Counted from the first letter of the stretch, positions 33,995 through 42,119 are shown. The stretch is 64,000 nucleotides of DNA from Curtobacterium sp. MCPF17_002 (GCF_003234115.2 NZ_CP126251.1:744001-808000), one strand, 5' to 3'. Numbers and translations: made by a program. The notes: a model not told the origin generated them from the letters alone.

Positions 33995-34197
33995 GACGGA
34001 CTGGAGGCGCGGTACCGGCCCGCACCGCGCCTCCAGTCCGGACGTGGTCGCGACCACCGCACCGACGGAACGTCCGATGCCGGGCCGCCGCGCTGTGCCG
34101 ACCCGCCGCACAACGGAAGTCACCTCGAACCGCAGCGTCCCGCGGTTCGGCGTGACTTCCGTTGTGCGCTGCGGCGCACGGCGCTCGCACCGGGCCG
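33995..34197. repeat. Composite hairpin repeat, copy B
   Basis: A direct repeat of copy A with the same two hairpins (33998-34039, and outer arms 34108-34123 / 34152-34167). It runs up to the stop codon of the cation transporter gene on the minus strand. The two copies make this 610-nt gene gap unusually rich in secondary structure. Confidence 0.85.
33998..34039 (-). terminator. Second GGACTGGAGGCGCGG hairpin
   Basis: Same element as at 33640 with one change in the loop side (GGTACC for GGTGCC). It lies about 160 nt beyond the stop of the minus-strand cation transporter gene, so it can terminate that transcript. Confidence 0.6.
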
Positions 34198-35247
34198 TCA
34201 GTGGCGGGCGCTCGGCGCCGCGGTGACGGTGAACTCGTCGAGGTTGCGGAGCGCTTCGCGCGCGTGCTCGGCCGCGTGCGCGGCCGTGGCGCTCGCACCA
34301 CGCAGGTCGTCGCCGTCGACCTCGGCGGTCGCCGACCCGGTCAGGCGGTGTCCGACCCAGCGGAGTCGGACGTCCCGGACCGCGCGGACGCCGGCGGTGT
34401 CCTCGACGGCGTGCTCGAGACGGTGTACGAGCTCGGGGTCGACGGCGTCCATCAGGCGCGCACCGATGGACTTCACCGTGCCCCAGAGCAGGATCACGAT
34501 CGAGACCGCGATGAGGAGGCCGATGACCGGGTCCGCCAGCGGGAAGCCGAGCATGACACCGACGGCGCCGAGCACCACGGAGAGCGACGTGAAGCCGTCG
34601 AGACGCGCGTGCACGCCGTCGGCGACGAGGGCGGCCGAGCCGATGCGCTGCCCGACGCGGATGCGGTAGATCGCGACCGCCTCGTTGCCGGCGAAGCCGA
34701 TGACGCCGGCCGCGACGAGCAGCCACGGGTTCTCGATCGGACGGGGGTGCACGAAGCGGTCGATCGCCTCCCACCCCGCGACGACCGCGGAGAGGGCGAC
34801 GACGAACACGATGAACATGCCCGCCAGGTCCTCGGCGCGGCCGTAGCCGTACGTGTAGCGGCGGGTGGCGGCGCGGCGGCCGAGGACGAACGCGATCCAG
34901 AGCGGGACGGCGGTCAGGGCGTCGGCGAAGTTGTGGATTGTGTCGGCGAGCAGGGCGACGGACGACGTGAACACGACGAGGACGAGCTGCAGCACGGTGG
35001 TGCCGAGCAGGACGAACATGCTGATCTTGAGCGCGCGGACGCCGGCGGTGGAGGCCTCCATCGCGTCGTCGATCGAGTCGGCGGAGTCGTGGGTGTGCGG
35101 CACGAACAGGTCGTACAGGAAGCCCTTCACGCCGCCGTGGGGGTGGGCGTGCTCGTGGTCGTGCGTGTGCGTGTGCGCGTGGTCGTGGGCGTGCTCGTGC
35201 TCGTGCGGGTGGTCGTGGTCGTGGCCGGAGTGCGTGTGCGCGTTCAT
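34198..35247 (-). CDS. Cation diffusion facilitator (Zn/Cd efflux), His-rich
   Basis: 349 residues. The N-terminus holds about 19 His residues in the first 40 (HSGHDHDHPHEHEHAHDHAH), a metal-binding or sensing tail. Six membrane helices follow with the CDF transport sites HNFADAL (helix 2) and HARLDGFTSL (helix 5; the usual HxxxD motifs). The C-terminal domain (VRLRWVGHRLTGSATAEVDG) is the cytoplasmic metallochaperone-like fold. It overlaps the upstream ArsR-type sensor gene by 4 nt, so efflux is probably induced by metal through that sensor. Confidence 0.93.
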   Translation of the reverse strand: MNAHTHSGHDHDHPHEHEHAHDHAHTHTHDHEHAHPHGGVKGFLYDLFVPHTHDSADSIDDAMEASTAGVRALKISMFVLLGTTVLQLVLVVFTSSVALLADTIHNFADALTAVPLWIAFVLGRRAATRRYTYGYGRAEDLAGMFIVFVVALSAVVAGWEAIDRFVHPRPIENPWLLVAAGVIGFAGNEAVAIYRIRVGQRIGSAALVADGVHARLDGFTSLSVVLGAVGVMLGFPLADPVIGLLIAVSIVILLWGTVKSIGARLMDAVDPELVHRLEHAVEDTAGVRAVRDVRLRWVGHRLTGSATAEVDGDDLRGASATAAHAAEHAREALRNLDEFTVTAAPSARH

Positions 35248-35609
35248 GCGCTCGTGGCCGCTGTCCGGTGGTGGTGCGGCGCGTTGCCGACCGCGTGCTC
35301 GGCCTGCTTGACGGCGTCGACGACCAGCTCGGAGGCATGCTCGTCGGTGAGTCGGTAGAACACCGTCGTGCCCTCGCGCCGTGTCGAGACCATCCGCGCC
35401 AGCCGGAGCTTCGCGAGGTGCTGCGACACCGCGGCCGGGCTCTTGTCGACGACGTCGGCGAGGTGGTTCACGGACATCTCCTCGGCGTTCCGCAGCGCCA
35501 GGACGATCCGCACGCGGGTGGCGTCGGCGAGCATGGCGAAGACCTCCACCGCGAGTTCGACGTACTCCGACTCCGGGCTGAGCCCGCACATCTGCTTGTC
35601 TGCATGCAC
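35244..35609 (-). CDS. ArsR-family metal-responsive repressor
   Basis: 121 residues from GTG 35609 (MHADKQMCGLSPESEYVEL); a start at the internal Met (35591) would give 115. A -10-like CATAAT on the minus strand (35616-35621) just before the GTG suggests a leaderless message. The winged helix is AMLADATRVRIVLALRNAEE, VNHLADVVDKSPAAVSQHL, with the wing REGTTVFYRL. C-terminal HAVGNAPHHH and the N-terminal Cys/His may bind zinc or a related metal. Probably represses itself and the CDF exporter downstream. Confidence 0.9.
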   Translation of the reverse strand: MHADKQMCGLSPESEYVELAVEVFAMLADATRVRIVLALRNAEEMSVNHLADVVDKSPAAVSQHLAKLRLARMVSTRREGTTVFYRLTDEHASELVVDAVKQAEHAVGNAPHHHRTAATSA

Positions 35610-35616
35610 ACGCAGA
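35599..35616. promoter_or_regulatory. Putative ArsR operator
   Basis: TCTGC(N8)GCAGA overlaps the start and -10 region of the ArsR gene. The half GTCTGCATG recurs in the dyad at 37754, near the second sensor's locus. Confidence 0.4.
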
Positions 35617-35674
35617 TTATGCGACGCGCGGCCGGTGCACCGCAAGTACGCGCGTCAGCCGCAGTCGTGCGACG

Positions 35675-36457
35675 TCAGCAGCAGTCGCAGTCGTCGGTCT
35701 CGCGTTCACCCGTGAGGGCAGCGACGGGTTGCTTGCACGCGTCGCCACGCCACGCCTCCAGCCCCTCGCGGACGGCGAAGACGACCACGACGAGCCCGGC
35801 CACCGGGTCGGCCCACGTCCAACCGAACAGGGTGTTGAGCAGCAGGCCCACCAGGACCGCGGCGGACAGGTAGCTGCACACCAGCGTCTGCTTCGAGTCC
35901 GCGACGGCCGAAGCCGAGCCGAGTTCCGTGCCGGTGCGGCGCTCGAGCAGACTGAGGAACGGCATCACGGCGAGGCTCACGGCCGCGAGCACGATGCCGG
36001 CCGTGCTGTGCTCCGGTTCGCGGAGGCCGGTCAGCGTGAGCGCAGCGTCGACCGTGACGAAGAGCGCGAGTCCGAAGAAGGACACGGCGATGACCCGGAG
36101 CGCGGTGCGTTCGCGTGCCTCCGGGTCGCGGCCCGCGAACTGCCACGCGACGGCGGCGGCGGAGAGGACCTCGACGATCGAGTCCAGGCCGAAGCCGATG
36201 AGCGCGGTCGACGACGCCACCGATCCCGCGGCGATGGCGATGACGGCCTCGACCACGTTGTAGCTGATCGTGGCCGCGACGATCCACCGGATCCGACGCC
36301 GGAGCACGGCCCGGCGCGCAGTCGCAGTCGCGGCCGCGGGGGCGGTCGGGGTCGCAGCCGCAGCCACAGCCGCAGCCGCGGGGGCGGTCAGGGTTGCAGC
36401 CGCAGCCGCGGCCGTGTCGGTCGCGACGCGCGGTCGGGTCGGCGTCGTCTCGCTCAT
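35675..36457 (-). CDS. Cation efflux family transporter (CDF-like)
   Basis: 260 residues. An Ala/Thr-rich N-terminal stretch of about 45 residues, encoded by GC-rich repeats, precedes six helices of a cation efflux family domain: NVVEAVIAIAAG, IGFGLDSIVEVLSAAAVAW (metal-site helix) and SAVADSKQTLVCSYLSAAV. The ending TDDCDCC is a likely thiol metal site. There is no cytoplasmic C-terminal domain. It overlaps the CmtR-like repressor gene by 4 nt (ATGA), pointing to Cd/Pb or a similar soft metal as the cargo. Confidence 0.87.
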   Translation of the reverse strand: MSETTPTRPRVATDTAAAAAATLTAPAAAAVAAAATPTAPAAATATARRAVLRRRIRWIVAATISYNVVEAVIAIAAGSVASSTALIGFGLDSIVEVLSAAAVAWQFAGRDPEARERTALRVIAVSFFGLALFVTVDAALTLTGLREPEHSTAGIVLAAVSLAVMPFLSLLERRTGTELGSASAVADSKQTLVCSYLSAAVLVGLLLNTLFGWTWADPVAGLVVVVFAVREGLEAWRGDACKQPVAALTGERETDDCDCC

Positions 36458-36807
36458 GCGCCGGGTCCGCAGCAGAGCGGGACGTCACAGTCCTCGTCGG
36501 TGCAGCCGCTGCCGTCGTCGACCGCCAGGACCACGTCGACGAGGGACTCCAGCGCGCGGCTCAGGTGCGCGTCCGCGATCTCGTACCGGGTGCGACGGCC
36601 CTCGGGCACGGCGAGGACGATCCCGCAGCCGCGCAGGCAGGCGAGGTGGTTCGACACGTTCGTCCGGGTGAGTCCGAGTTCCGCCGCGAGCTCCGCCGGG
36701 TAGCCGGGGGAGTCGAGCAGGCGCAGCAGGAGGCGGGAGCGCGTCGGATCGGCGAGGGCGCGTCCGAGGCGGTTCATGACGTCGAGCCGGGGTGCGGCGG
36801 TCAGCAT
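36454..36807 (-). CDS. CmtR-like Cd/Pb-sensing ArsR repressor
   Basis: 117 residues with strong resemblance to mycobacterial CmtR: MLTAAPRLDVMNRLGRALAD, YPAELAAELGLTRTNVSNHL, and the metal-binding pair in CLRGCG within the recognition helix, the CmtR Cd/Pb site. The C-terminus is Cys-rich (GCTDEDCDVPLCCGPGA), which may supply further ligands. It is first in a two-gene unit with the CDF-like exporter and probably releases DNA when metal binds. Confidence 0.92.
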   Translation of the reverse strand: MLTAAPRLDVMNRLGRALADPTRSRLLLRLLDSPGYPAELAAELGLTRTNVSNHLACLRGCGIVLAVPEGRRTRYEIADAHLSRALESLVDVVLAVDDGSGCTDEDCDVPLCCGPGA

Positions 36808-36851
36808 GCGTCGACTGTACAGCCGAGGCTGACCTGTTGGAAGGTCTGCGG

Positions 36852-37730
36852 TCAGTGGTGCTGGCGACCGCGCAGCCGCGAGATCCCGAGCACGATCCCG
36901 ACGACGACGATGCCCAGCACGAAGCCGGCCAGCGCCGAGATCGCAGTGTCGACGATCCACGTGACGACCGGCCCGGCCGCCTCGATCGCGTGCTCGATCG
37001 CGTGCAGCAGGTCGTACGGGCCGCGCCAGAACGTCTCCGCGAGGTTCGCGATGACGAGGTGTCCACCGACCCAGAGCATGGCGACGGTGCCGACGATGCT
37101 GATCACCCGGAAGACGGCCGGCATCGCCCGGACGATGCGCGCACCGGTCCGACGGGTCCGACGGACGGGGTGCTTCATCATCTGCAGGCCGATGTCGTCG
37201 ACCTTCACGAGCAGGGCCACCGCGCCGTACACGAGCGCGGTCATGCCGAGCCCGATCAGCGCCAGGGCGCCCACCGTCGGCCAGAACCCGAGGTCCGTGT
37301 CGAGGCTCGCGAGCGCGATGAGCATGATCTCGGTGCTGAGGATGAGGTCGGTCCGGATCGCCCCGAACACGAGCTTCGGCTCGCTGGACGGCGCCGCCGA
37401 CTCGGCCTCGTGGTGGGTGCCGAACCACTCGATGACCTTCTCGGCGCCCTCGAAGCACAGGTAGGTGCCGCCGAGGACGAGGAGCCACGGCAACACCCAC
37501 GGCGCGAACGCGGTGAGCAGCAGCGCGATCGGGATGATGATGACGAACTTGTTGAACAGGCTGCCGAGGGCGATGCGCCACACGACGGGCAGCTCCCGCG
37601 CCGGCGCGAGCCCCTGCACGTACTGCGGGGTCACGGCGGCGTCGTCGATGACGACGCCGGCGGTCTTCGCGCTGGCCTTCAGGGCGGCGGCGAGGATGTC
37701 GTCCACCACGGCGAGCAACCCGACTGACAT
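36852..37730 (-). CDS. DUF808 membrane protein
   Basis: 292 residues starting MSVGLLAVVDDILAAALKAS behind GGAGGAAC. DUF808 (YedI-like) features are KTAGVVIDDAAVTPQYVQGL, VWRIALGSLFNKFVIIIP, and LVLGGTYLCFEGAEKVIEW, with about six to eight helices. The function of the family is not known. It lies upstream of the CmtR-like gene on the same strand but with a 44-nt gap containing that gene's own promoter region. Confidence 0.9.
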   Translation of the reverse strand: MSVGLLAVVDDILAAALKASAKTAGVVIDDAAVTPQYVQGLAPARELPVVWRIALGSLFNKFVIIIPIALLLTAFAPWVLPWLLVLGGTYLCFEGAEKVIEWFGTHHEAESAAPSSEPKLVFGAIRTDLILSTEIMLIALASLDTDLGFWPTVGALALIGLGMTALVYGAVALLVKVDDIGLQMMKHPVRRTRRTGARIVRAMPAVFRVISIVGTVAMLWVGGHLVIANLAETFWRGPYDLLHAIEHAIEAAGPVVTWIVDTAISALAGFVLGIVVVGIVLGISRLRGRQHH

Positions 37731-37753
37731 GACCGTTCCTCCACTCGTCACCT

Positions 37754-37769
37754 GTCTGCATGTACAGAC
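37754..37769. promoter_or_regulatory. GTCTG(N6)CAGAC dyad upstream of DUF808 gene
   Basis: A 16-nt dyad 24 nt before the DUF808 start. It shares GTCTGCATG with the dyad at the first ArsR gene, so one of the two metal sensors may control this gene. The link is inference. Confidence 0.4.
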
Positions 37770-37786
37770 CAGCGGCTCACAGACTA

Positions 37787-37830
37787 GGGCCTGGAGGCGC
37801 GGTGCCAGACCGCACCGTGCCTCCAGGCCC
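37787..37830 (-). terminator. GGCCTGGAGGCGCGG hairpin
   Basis: Arms GGGCCTGGAGGCGCGGTG and its near complement; about 70 nt beyond the acetyltransferase stop on the minus strand. Confidence 0.6.
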
Positions 37831-37902
37831 TGATGTGGCTCGCCCTGATGTGGACGGCCTGGATGCGGCGGTATCGGCTTGGCCGGCCGCGGCGACGCGA
37901 CC

Positions 37903-38454
37903 TCAGAGGTCGAGTCGGTTCCAGACCTGTTCGCCGCGGCCGTCGTCGGGTTCGGGGTGGGCGCGGGTGGCGGCGGGGTCGCGGACGAACCCGAGGCGCG
38001 CGGCGACGGCGAACGACGGCGCGTTCCAGGCGCGGATCGTCGCCCAGAGCCGGACGTACCCGGCTGTTCGCGCGGCGTCGACGACGGCGCGGGCCGCCTC
38101 GGTGGCGTGGCCGTGGCCGTGTGCTGCCTCGAGGAACTCGTAGGCGAGCTCCGGCTCGGCGGCGGTGGACCGGCCGACGACCAGCCCGCAGTACCCGAGC
38201 GCGGTGCCGGTAGCGGCGACCCGGACGGGGTGGAGCGGGAGCGGGGTGCCGACCGTCGCGGCCAGCGCTCGGACGGACGCTGCGGCGGACTCGGCTGTGG
38301 GCCGGCCCGACGTCCGGGGAGTCGGCGGTTCACCGCGACGGGCGGCTGCGGCGCTCCGTTCCGCGACGAGGTCGGCGTACCAACCGACGTCGTCCGTCAG
38401 CCAGCCGTCGAGGACGAGGCGGTCGGTCCGGAGCAACGACGGGAGCGGCCGCAT
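37903..38454 (-). CDS. GNAT-family N-acetyltransferase
   Basis: 183 residues (MRPLPSLLRTDRLVLDGWL). The RimJ/RimL-type start (LRTDRLVL), the acetyl-CoA loop in HGHGHATEAARAVVDAAR (a variant of Q/RxxGxG/A) and the C-terminal IRAWNAPSFAVAARLGFVRD are clear. The acceptor is unknown. Its ATG overlaps the stop of the VOC gene upstream by 1 nt. Confidence 0.87.
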   Translation of the reverse strand: MRPLPSLLRTDRLVLDGWLTDDVGWYADLVAERSAAAARRGEPPTPRTSGRPTAESAAASVRALAATVGTPLPLHPVRVAATGTALGYCGLVVGRSTAAEPELAYEFLEAAHGHGHATEAARAVVDAARTAGYVRLWATIRAWNAPSFAVAARLGFVRDPAATRAHPEPDDGRGEQVWNRLDL

Positions 38455-38891
38455 CAGTCCAGGCAGAACTCGTTGCCCTCGACGTCCTGCATCACGATGC
38501 ACGACTCGTTCACCGCGTCGGCCGTCATCCGCCGGAACTGCGTCGCGCCGAGGGCGATGAGCCGGTCGCTCTCGGCGTCGAGCGCCGCCAGGCGTTCGGC
38601 GCCGACGAGACCCGTGCCGACGCGCACGTCGAGGTGGACCCGGTTCTTCACGACCTTGCTCTCGGGCACCCGCTGGAAGAACAGTCGCGGACCGACGCCG
38701 TTCGGGTCCTGGCAGGCGAACGCCGAGCCCTGGTGCTCCGGCGGGAGCGAGTGGTCGAACGCCTCCCACGAGTCGAACCCCGGCGGTGGTGCCGGCACCA
38801 CGTACCCGAGCACCTCGCACCAGAACCGTGCCACCCGCTCGGGGTCCGCACAGTCGAACGTCACCTGCACCTGCCGCACCGTCGCCGCCAT
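38454..38891 (-). CDS. VOC family protein (glyoxalase-like)
   Basis: 145 residues with the glyoxalase-like_dom signature: VQVTFDCADPERVARFWCEV, LGYVVPAPPPGFDSWEAF, RLFFQRVPESKVVKNRVHLD and MQDVEGNEFCLD. The substrate is unknown. A leaderless promoter (TAGGGT on the minus strand, 38897-38902) lies just before the ATG. Forms a two-gene unit with the acetyltransferase. Confidence 0.88.
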   Translation of the reverse strand: MAATVRQVQVTFDCADPERVARFWCEVLGYVVPAPPPGFDSWEAFDHSLPPEHQGSAFACQDPNGVGPRLFFQRVPESKVVKNRVHLDVRVGTGLVGAERLAALDAESDRLIALGATQFRRMTADAVNESCIVMQDVEGNEFCLD

Positions 38892-38896
38892 GCCGT

Positions 38897-38936
38897 CACC
38901 CTAGGCTGAACGCCGCTGCCGTGTCGTCCGTATGCT
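38897..38936. promoter_or_regulatory. Divergent leaderless promoters
   Basis: Minus-strand TAGGGT (38897-38902) serves the VOC gene and plus-strand TATGCT (38931-38936) lies six nt before the ATG of the gene at 38943. Both place the transcription start at or next to the start codon. Confidence 0.45.
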
Positions 38937-38942
38937 CGCGGC

Positions 38943-39212
38943 ATGGCTGACTTCACCGCCGCGCAGGCCGCCGTCGTCCGGATCGAACGCTCCGAGGAGG
39001 GTCGCTGGGACCTCTCGGTGATCAGCGACGCCGGTGTCGCGATGGGGCACGGCGTGTACCTGTTCGACGCCGCGCACGACGACGCCGAGGACGAGCAGGC
39101 CGCTGCCGCGGACTTCCTGCGGCAGTACGGGTTCCGTTTCGAGCGCGAGGCGGTCGTGGGGGACGGGCCGGACGCGTACTGGGCGCCGCTGCTGCCGCTC
39201 GACGCGCGGTAG
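38943..39212 (+). CDS. Small hypothetical protein
   Basis: 89 residues (MADFTAAQAAVVRIERSEE): acidic and soluble, with WDLSVISDAGVAMGHGVYLF, DAAHDDAEDEQAAAADFLRQ and AYWAPLLPLDAR. No known family is recognised. Very likely leaderless. The 98 nt after it are an extreme GC stretch of GCGGGCGCTGGC-type repeats with no gene. Confidence 0.7.
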   Translation: MADFTAAQAAVVRIERSEEGRWDLSVISDAGVAMGHGVYLFDAAHDDAEDEQAAAADFLRQYGFRFEREAVVGDGPDAYWAPLLPLDAR

Positions 39213-39310
39213 CGCTGGCGGGCGCGGGCGCGGCGCTGGCGCGGGCGCGGGCGCAGGCGGCGCGGGCGCTGGCGCTCGGCGCGCTCGCGCGCGTGCCGGC
39301 GCCGCCACCG

Positions 39311-39724
39311 TCACTGCAGCGCCGAGGCCTCGAAACCGATGAGCCACGTGACGCCGAACGCGTCACGGACGATGCCGTCCCAATCGCCCCACGGCCGCTG
39401 CTGCAGCGGGTCCACGACGGCGCCGTCTGAGGCGAGGTCGTCGAACCACCGGCGCAGGACGTCCGGTTCCGCGGCGCCGAGCAGGGAGAAGAGGACCCCG
39501 GTCGCTCGGAACGGGGTCTCGCCGATGGCGGTGTCGGCGGCGAACAGCTGCAGGTCGCCGGCGAGTTGCCCGTGCGCGACCGCGTCGGCCGGGCCGTCCG
39601 TGCGGGAGAACTCGGCGAACGTCGCGATGCGCACCTCGCCGCCGAACACCCCCTGCCAACGCTCGAGCGCCTGGCGCGCGCTGCCGTCGAACTGGAAGTA
39701 GGGCGAGGGCCCGTTCAGGTTCAT
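39311..39724 (-). CDS. PhnB-like VOC protein
   Basis: 137 residues starting MNLNGPSPYFQFDGSARQAL. The PhnB/3-demethylubiquinone-methyltransferase-like fold is indicated by the ALERWQGVFGGEVRIATFAE opening, VAHGQLAGDLQLFAADT, and the ending QQRPWGDWDGIVRDAFGVTW. Proteins of this kind are often of unknown function. It stands alone between convergent or divergent neighbours. Confidence 0.85.
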   Translation of the reverse strand: MNLNGPSPYFQFDGSARQALERWQGVFGGEVRIATFAEFSRTDGPADAVAHGQLAGDLQLFAADTAIGETPFRATGVLFSLLGAAEPDVLRRWFDDLASDGAVVDPLQQRPWGDWDGIVRDAFGVTWLIGFEASALQ

Positions 39725-39790
39725 GCCCGGACGATACCGCCGAGGTGTCACGTCCACCAGGGTCGATCGGCCCTGCGGCCCCGCGGCCGC

Positions 39791-40369
39791 TCAGCCGAGC
39801 AGGTCGATCGCCCGGTCGACCGCGTCCTCCGGCCGCCCCTCGCCGTGGGTCGCCCACCAGGTGAGCGCCGCGTTCGTCGCAGCCGCCAGCGTGTTCGCCC
39901 GGACGACCACCGCGAGGTCGTCCACCGATCCGCCGTCCCGTTCCGCGATGAACCGCACGATCGCGTCGGTGAGCCTCGTGATCGTGGCGTCGCCGCCTCG
40001 CTGCAGGGACGGGTTCGACCGGATGACCCGGAGGCGGTGCCGGGTCACCTCGAGGGCCGCGTCCGGGAACGACGCGCCGACCCGGTACGCGGCACGGAGC
40101 GCGGTGGACGAGGGTTCGTCGGCCGGTCGTCCCCGCAGCGCCTCGGCGAACCGGGTGGCGAACTCGTCGAGGCCGCCCCACACGAGGGCTGCCTTGCTCG
40201 GGAACAGCCGGAACAGCGAGCGACGACTGATCCCGGCGGCCGCGGCGACGTCGTTCATCGACACCGTGTCGAACCCCTGCTCGTCGAAGAGTCGGAGCGC
40301 GACCAGGGACACGGCGTCCGGGTCGATGGTCCGCGGTCGTCCGGTCGGCCGGTCGCTCGTCGAGCTCAT
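39791..40369 (-). CDS. TetR-family regulator (MftR-like)
   Basis: 192 residues. The N-terminal helix-turn-helix is ALRLFDEQGFDTVSMNDVAA, AAGISRRSLFRLFPSKAALV. The rest is a typical ligand-binding domain (VRFIAERDGGSVDDLAVVVR) resembling MftR-type regulators. It is divergent from the SDR gene at 40438, with a shared promoter region containing a perfect GCACTGAGTGC palindrome, so it probably represses both itself and the dehydrogenase. Confidence 0.9.
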   Translation of the reverse strand: MSSTSDRPTGRPRTIDPDAVSLVALRLFDEQGFDTVSMNDVAAAAGISRRSLFRLFPSKAALVWGGLDEFATRFAEALRGRPADEPSSTALRAAYRVGASFPDAALEVTRHRLRVIRSNPSLQRGGDATITRLTDAIVRFIAERDGGSVDDLAVVVRANTLAAATNAALTWWATHGEGRPEDAVDRAIDLLG

Positions 40370-40381
40370 GGAGTCCTTTCG

Positions 40382-40398
40382 GCACTGAGTGCTATAAC
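40382..40398. promoter_or_regulatory. TetR operator with overlapping -10
   Basis: The 11-nt palindrome GCACTGAGTGC (40382-40392) abuts TATAAC (40393-40398), a good -10 on the plus strand towards the SDR gene. A related half-site CTCAGTGAG lies at 40421. Confidence 0.5.
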
Positions 40399-40437
40399 GA
40401 TCACGGCGCAGCGAGCGCCTCTCAGTGAGGAGACCAC

Positions 40438-41196
40438 ATGACCGACACCACCGCCGGACGGTTCGCCGGCAGGACCATCATCGTCACCGGAGCGGGTTCC
40501 GGGATCGGACGCGCCACGGCGACGCGCATCGCGAACGAGGGCGGCCGCGTGGTCGCGACCGACGTCGTCGCCGAGCGGCTCGACGTCCTGCGCGACGAAC
40601 TCGCCGGGCTCCAGGTCGAGACCGTGGTCGGCGACGTCGCCGCAGCGGAGACCATCGACGCGCTCATCGCCGCCGCCGGCGAGCGGATCGACGGCCTCGC
40701 CAACATCGCGGGGATCATGGACGCCTTCCTGCCGCCGAGCGAGGTGGACGACGCCACCTGGGATCGCGTGTTCAGCGTCAACGTGACCGGTCCGATGCGA
40801 CTCACCCGCGCCGTCCTGCCGGTCATGATCGCCGCCGGTCGGGGTGCCGTCGTGAACGTCGCATCCGAGGCTGCGCTCCGAGCCTCGGCGGCCGGCGCCG
40901 CGTACACGGCGTCGAAGCACGCGATCGCCGGGTTCACGAAGAGCGTCGCGTTCTTCCACGGACCGCAGGGCATCCGCGCCAACGCGGTCGCCCCGGGTGC
41001 GGTCGCCACGAACATCGATGCGCCGATGCGCAGTGAGTACGCCGCCGGTCGCGTCGGCCCGATCATGCAGGTCGCGATCCCGCCGGTCGCGCAGCCGGAG
41101 CAGCTCGCGGCCGCCATCACCTGGCTGCTCAGTGACGACTCCGCCAACGTGAACGGGGCGGTGCTGCCGAGCGACGGTGGTTGGTCCGTCGTCTGA
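40438..41196 (+). CDS. Short-chain dehydrogenase/reductase
   Basis: 252 residues with the classical SDR motifs: TGxxxGIG in TIIVTGAGSGIGRATA, the NAG-equivalent in ANIAGIMDAF, the catalytic Ser region VVNVASEAAL, and YTASKHAIAG. It probably oxidises a secondary alcohol with NAD(H). The substrate is unknown. Controlled by the divergent TetR. Followed by a perfect 50-nt palindrome. Confidence 0.92.
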   Translation: MTDTTAGRFAGRTIIVTGAGSGIGRATATRIANEGGRVVATDVVAERLDVLRDELAGLQVETVVGDVAAAETIDALIAAAGERIDGLANIAGIMDAFLPPSEVDDATWDRVFSVNVTGPMRLTRAVLPVMIAAGRGAVVNVASEAALRASAAGAAYTASKHAIAGFTKSVAFFHGPQGIRANAVAPGAVATNIDAPMRSEYAAGRVGPIMQVAIPPVAQPEQLAAAITWLLSDDSANVNGAVLPSDGGWSVV

Positions 41197-41210
41197 CCAG
41201 CGTCACCACC

Positions 41211-41260
41211 TGACGGACTGGAGGCGCGGTGCCAGCTGGCACCGCGCCTCCAGTCCGTCA
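41211..41260. terminator. Perfect 50-nt palindrome, GGACTGGAGGCGCGG family
   Basis: 25-nt arms beginning TGACGGACTGGAGGC and meeting at CCAGCTGG with no loop. It is 14 nt after the SDR stop. The 48-nt core is identical to the copy at 60663. Confidence 0.75.
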
Positions 41261-41306
41261 GTGGGTCGCGGTGACGTTCCTGCCCATCGCGCCCGGAATG
41301 GAAAGC

Positions 41307-41430
41307 GGAATCGCGCGTAGGGGGTCGGAATTTCCTGCCTCCGATGCGCGATTCGTCTCCCGATGCGCGGAGCGACCTCCTACGAGCGGAACGACCCCCT
41401 ACGAGCGGAACGACCCACTACGCGCGGAAG
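41307..41430. repeat. 19-bp palindromic/tandem repeat cluster, copy 1
   Basis: An inverted pair (GAATCGCGCGTAGGGGG... and its near complement around AATTT) is followed by tandem units of the type CCTACGAGCGGAACGACC. It occupies most of the gap between the palindrome at 41211 and the TetR gene at 41459. Related clusters lie at 50361 and 60738. Confidence 0.8.
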
Positions 41431-41458
41431 GGCCTTCGACGCGCAGGACGGCAGCGAG

Positions 41459-42031
41459 TCAGGCGCGGAGGACGGCGGCGACGGCGGCGACCACGACGGC
41501 GCGGCGTCGGGCAGCGCCGACCTCGTCCGTGAGGCGGGCGTACTCCGGGGTGGCCCCGCTCCAGAGCGCGGCGGTGTGGATCACGATGCCGAGGAGCTCG
41601 GCGGGAGAGAAGGTCGTCGGCAGCCGCCCGGCGTGCTGGGCCTCCTCGATCGCCCGGAGCTTCCCGGCGTTGCTCCGGACGACGGCGTCGATCGGCTGCT
41701 GGGAGTCGCCTCGCTCGAGGCGGTACCAGGTCGCCAAGCGCTGCACCCACGGGCGCCTGGCGTACGAGTCGTGCAGCCGCCCGGCGTACTCCGCGAGGTC
41801 GTCCGCGTCGATCGTCACCTCGTCGAGGGTCTCCGCCACCATGGCGTCGAAGACCGCGTCGAACAGGCCGTCCTTGCTGCCGAAGTAGTGGTAGATCTGC
41901 GCCTTGTTGCTCGCGGCGGCCGCGGCGATCCGGTCCACACGGGCACCGGCGATCCCGACCGCCGCGAACTCGTCACGAGCGGCGAGGAGGAGTCGGGCGC
42001 GGGTGGCATCGGCATCGCGGGGCATGGGCAC
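41459..42031 (-). CDS. TetR-family transcriptional regulator
   Basis: 190 residues from GTG 42031 (ATG 42025 is possible). The helix-turn-helix reads DEFAAVGIAGARVDRIAAAA, ASNKAQIYHYFGSKDGLFDA. A minus-strand -10-like TAGCAT (42038-42043) suggests a leaderless message. The dyad TCAACCGGATGGTTGA directly upstream is a probable operator shared with the divergent SDR gene. Confidence 0.9.
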   Translation of the reverse strand: MPMPRDADATRARLLLAARDEFAAVGIAGARVDRIAAAAASNKAQIYHYFGSKDGLFDAVFDAMVAETLDEVTIDADDLAEYAGRLHDSYARRPWVQRLATWYRLERGDSQQPIDAVVRSNAGKLRAIEEAQHAGRLPTTFSPAELLGIVIHTAALWSGATPEYARLTDEVGAARRRAVVVAAVAAVLRA

Positions 42032-42043
42032 GTCGTCATGCTA

Positions 42044-42059
42044 TCAACCGGATGGTTGA
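42044..42059. promoter_or_regulatory. TetR operator TCAACC(N4)GGTTGA
   Basis: A perfect 6-4-6 dyad adjoining the -10 of the TetR gene; a weaker match, GTCAACCAAACAGTC, lies at about 42092 close to the SDR start. Confidence 0.6.
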
Positions 42060-42119
42060 CAACGGGAGACGGCGGGTGTTCCATGAGCACTGTCAACCAA
42101 ACAGTCAGTTAGGAACTCC

